From assembly GCA_018828385.1 (NCBI GenBank), contig JAHJVE010000005.1, positions 1 to 64,000 of the forward strand: a DNA stretch of 64,000 nucleotides, written 5' to 3'. Shown here one piece after another: positions 62,376 to 64,000 of this stretch. Under the pieces are notes generated by a model, which saw only the letters and a list, made by a program, of their open reading frames with translations, made no database searches and was not told the origin of the DNA. How positions within the stretch are numbered: position 1 is the stretch's first letter; each line of letters opens with the position of its first letter. This stretch comes from Gammaproteobacteria bacterium (lineage in GTDB: Bacteria; Pseudomonadota; Gammaproteobacteria; Burkholderiales; Rhodocyclaceae). The translations under genes were made by a program, and so were the position numbers.

Positions 62376-63584
62376 ATGAAACCGATCTATCTCGACAACA
62401 ACGCCACGACGCGGGTCGATCCCGCGGTGGTCGAAGCCATGCTGCCGTTCTTCACAGAGCATTTCGGCAACGCCTCGTCGATTCACGCCTTTGGCAGTGA
62501 AGTCGGCAAGGCGCTGAAGAAGGCCCGCAGTCAGGTTCAGGCGCTGCTCGGCGCCGAGCATGACTCGGAAATCATCTTCACCTCCTGCGGCACCGAGTCC
62601 GACTCGACCGCCATCCTCTCCGCCCTCAAGGCCCAGCCCGACCGCAACACGGTGATCACCACCAACGTCGAGCACCCGGCCATCCTGACCCTGTGCGACT
62701 GGCTCGAGAAAGAAGGCTATATCGTCCACAAGCTCAAGGTGGACAAGAAGGGCCGCATCGACCTGGACGAATACAAGTCGCTGCTCCATGACCGCGTCGC
62801 CATCGTTTCGGCAATGTGGGCCAACAACGAAACGGGCACCATCTTCCCGGTCGTCGAGATGGCCGAAATGGCCGCCGCCAAGGGCATCATGTTCCACACC
62901 GACGCCGTGCAGGCCGTCGGCAAGATTCCCATCGATCTCAAGAACACCAAGATCGACATGCTTTCGTTGTCCGGCCACAAGCTGCACGCCCCGAAGGGCA
63001 TCGGCGTACTCTACTTGCGCCGTGGCTGCCGCTTCCGTCCGCTACTCCGTGGCGGTCATCAGGAACGCGGTCGTCGCGCCGGCACCGAGAACTCGGCCTC
63101 CATTGTCGCCCTCGGCATGGCCTGCGAACTCGCCCAGCAGAAAATGGACGTCGAGAATACCGAAGTCCGCCGCCTGCGCGACAAGCTGGAAAAGGGCATC
63201 CTGAGCCAGGTTACCCACGCCTTCGTCACCGGTGATCCGAGCAATCGCCTGCCCAATACCGCCAACATCGCCTTCGAATACATCGAGGGCGAGGCCATCC
63301 TGCTCCTCCTCAACAAGGTTGGCATTGCCTGTAGTTCCGGCTCGGCCTGCACCTCGGGCTCGCTCGAACCATCGCACGTGATGCGCGCCATGGGCATCCC
63401 CTACACCGCCGCGCACGGCACGATCCGCTTCTCGCTGTCGGTCTACAACACCGAAGAGGAAATCGACCGCGTCATCGAAGCGGTGCCGCCCATCGTCGCC
63501 CAACTGCGCAAACTTTCGCCGTACTGGACCGACAAGGGCCCGGCCGCCAATCCCGAAGCGGCCTTCGCCCCGACATACGCCTGA
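62376..63584 (+). CDS. nifS: NifS, cysteine desulfurase
   Basis: 402 residues. PLP lysine in LSGHKLHAPKGIGVL, active-site Cys loop CSSGSACTSGSLEPSHV, N-terminal IYLDNNATTRVDP. Supplies sulphur to NifU. Confidence 0.97.
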   Translation: MKPIYLDNNATTRVDPAVVEAMLPFFTEHFGNASSIHAFGSEVGKALKKARSQVQALLGAEHDSEIIFTSCGTESDSTAILSALKAQPDRNTVITTNVEHPAILTLCDWLEKEGYIVHKLKVDKKGRIDLDEYKSLLHDRVAIVSAMWANNETGTIFPVVEMAEMAAAKGIMFHTDAVQAVGKIPIDLKNTKIDMLSLSGHKLHAPKGIGVLYLRRGCRFRPLLRGGHQERGRRAGTENSASIVALGMACELAQQKMDVENTEVRRLRDKLEKGILSQVTHAFVTGDPSNRLPNTANIAFEYIEGEAILLLLNKVGIACSSGSACTSGSLEPSHVMRAMGIPYTAAHGTIRFSLSVYNTEEEIDRVIEAVPPIVAQLRKLSPYWTDKGPAANPEAAFAPTYA

Positions 63585-63616
63585 CGGCAACCGTCTCTCT
63601 CTGCAGTACCTCGGTT

Positions 63617-63646
63617 AGCCCCGGAAGCAATTCCGGGGCTTTTTTT
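63617..63646 (+). terminator. Rho-independent terminator of nifS
   Basis: AGCCCCGGAA-gcaa-TTCCGGGGCT followed by T6, a perfect hairpin 33 bp after the nifS stop. Confidence 0.94.
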
Positions 63647-63647
63647 G

Positions 63648-64000
63648 CTACTCGCGATTGAGTTCGACCCGGTTGCGCCCGGCGCTTTTTGCGGCGTACA
63701 GGCTGCTATCGGCCGTCCTGACCAGTAGCTGCGGGGCGGTGTCGATGCTCGGCTGGGTGCTGGCGACGCCGAAGCTGCAGGAGACGCGGCCGTCGATGCC
63801 GCGCTCGTGCGGGATGCGCAGGTCCCGGGCCGATTGGCGCATGCGTTCGGCCACCGCGTAGGCGCCTTCGGCATCGGTGCCGGGCAGGATGGCGACGAAT
63901 TCCTCGCCGCCATAGCGGGCGACGCAGTCCTCGACGCGAAAGAGTGATTCGCTGAGCGAATTGGCCACCGCCCGGAGGCAGTGATCGCCCGCCTGGTGAC
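63648..64000 (-). CDS. GGDEF-domain diguanylate cyclase, C-terminal fragment at window edge
   Basis: At least 117 residues of the C-terminal half of a GGDEF domain with the GGEEF form (ARYGGEEFVAIL) and downstream VSCSFGVAS and AKSAGRNRVELN. The reading frame stays open to the window edge (preceding residues AGDHCLRAVA are typical of the family), so the gene continues to the right. Confidence 0.88.
   Translation of the reverse strand, partial: HQAGDHCLRAVANSLSESLFRVEDCVARYGGEEFVAILPGTDAEGAYAVAERMRQSARDLRIPHERGIDGRVSCSFGVASTQPSIDTAPQLLVRTADSSLYAAKSAGRNRVELNRE

Overview
The window reads as a GC-rich chromosomal segment of a diazotrophic betaproteobacterium, most like the Rhodocyclales (Dechloromonas/Azonexus/Azospira type). 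This rests on gene content and order (nifENX, nifLA, rnfABCDGEH, nifB-linked ferredoxins, FeSII-like protein, modEABC), on NifA/sigma-54 promoter architecture, and on many PAS/GGDEF/HDOD signalling proteins. No rRNA, tRNA, CRISPR array or replication origin was seen. The structural nitrogenase genes nifHDK are not in the window, so they lie outside it.

Layout. 1-1557: complete IS4-family insertion sequence with 18-bp perfect terminal repeats. 1.8-6.4 kb: a small hypothetical gene, flavodoxin nifF, a NafY/NifX-like FeMo-cofactor carrier, a SagB-type double nitroreductase and an ankyrin protein. 6.5-20 kb: signalling block with an Aer-like chemoreceptor, REC-PAS-GGDEF-EAL, HDOD-histidine kinase, sensor kinase, HDOD, HD-GYP, PAS-GGDEF and two response regulators. 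20.3-26.1 kb: minus-strand operon nifB-fdxN-nifO-like-flavodiiron protein-ferredoxin-FeSII-nifQ-draG behind a NifA UAS and sigma-54 promoter. 26.3-29.5 kb: small gene, OmpA-like lipoprotein, VF530 protein, LutA/GlpC-like Fe-S protein. 29.6-35.3 kb: molybdate genes modE-modABC, modD, a NifX-like gene and divergent modG. 35.6-37.6 kb: an integron cassette array without integrase (CALIN). 37.9-39.8 kb: NifA-type operon with [2Fe-2S] ferredoxin, nifZ, second nifF and two unknown genes. 40-45.2 kb: small gene, CZB chemoreceptor, nifA and nifL. 45.5-52.9 kb: rnfABCDGEH and an NhaD-like antiporter. 53.1-54.6 kb: an unusual HhH-tailed protein and a UspA protein. 54.8-60.3 kb: nifE-nifN-nifX-rseC-like-nifX-associated gene-CCE_0567-fdxB plus two unknown genes. 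61.0-63.6 kb: iscA-nif, nifU, nifS. The right edge holds a truncated GGDEF gene.

How it fits together. NifL/NifA controls transcription; at least seven sites TGT-N10-ACA are present and most sit about 60-90 bp upstream of a -24/-12 promoter. NifU/NifS/IscA make Fe-S clusters; NifB, NifE, NifN, NifX, NifQ and the NafY-like protein make and carry FeMo-co; ModABC/E/G supply molybdate. Rnf, ferredoxins and flavodoxins deliver electrons. The FeSII-like and flavodiiron proteins probably protect nitrogenase from oxygen, and DraG reverses ADP-ribosylation of the Fe protein.

The most unusual signal is a dispersed element of about 39 bp (core TACGGTCAACCGG, then an A-run and GGCCAAAATTGAAAT). Thirteen clear copies are spread over the window. 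Nine of ten non-coding or junction copies lie on the coding strand just 3' of a gene, and three further copies are inserted in frame inside protein genes. One copy forms the stop/start junction between nifZ and nifF, one lies in the loop of a roughly 0.5-kb inverted repeat between rnfC and rnfD, and two in the same orientation flank the integron cassette array.
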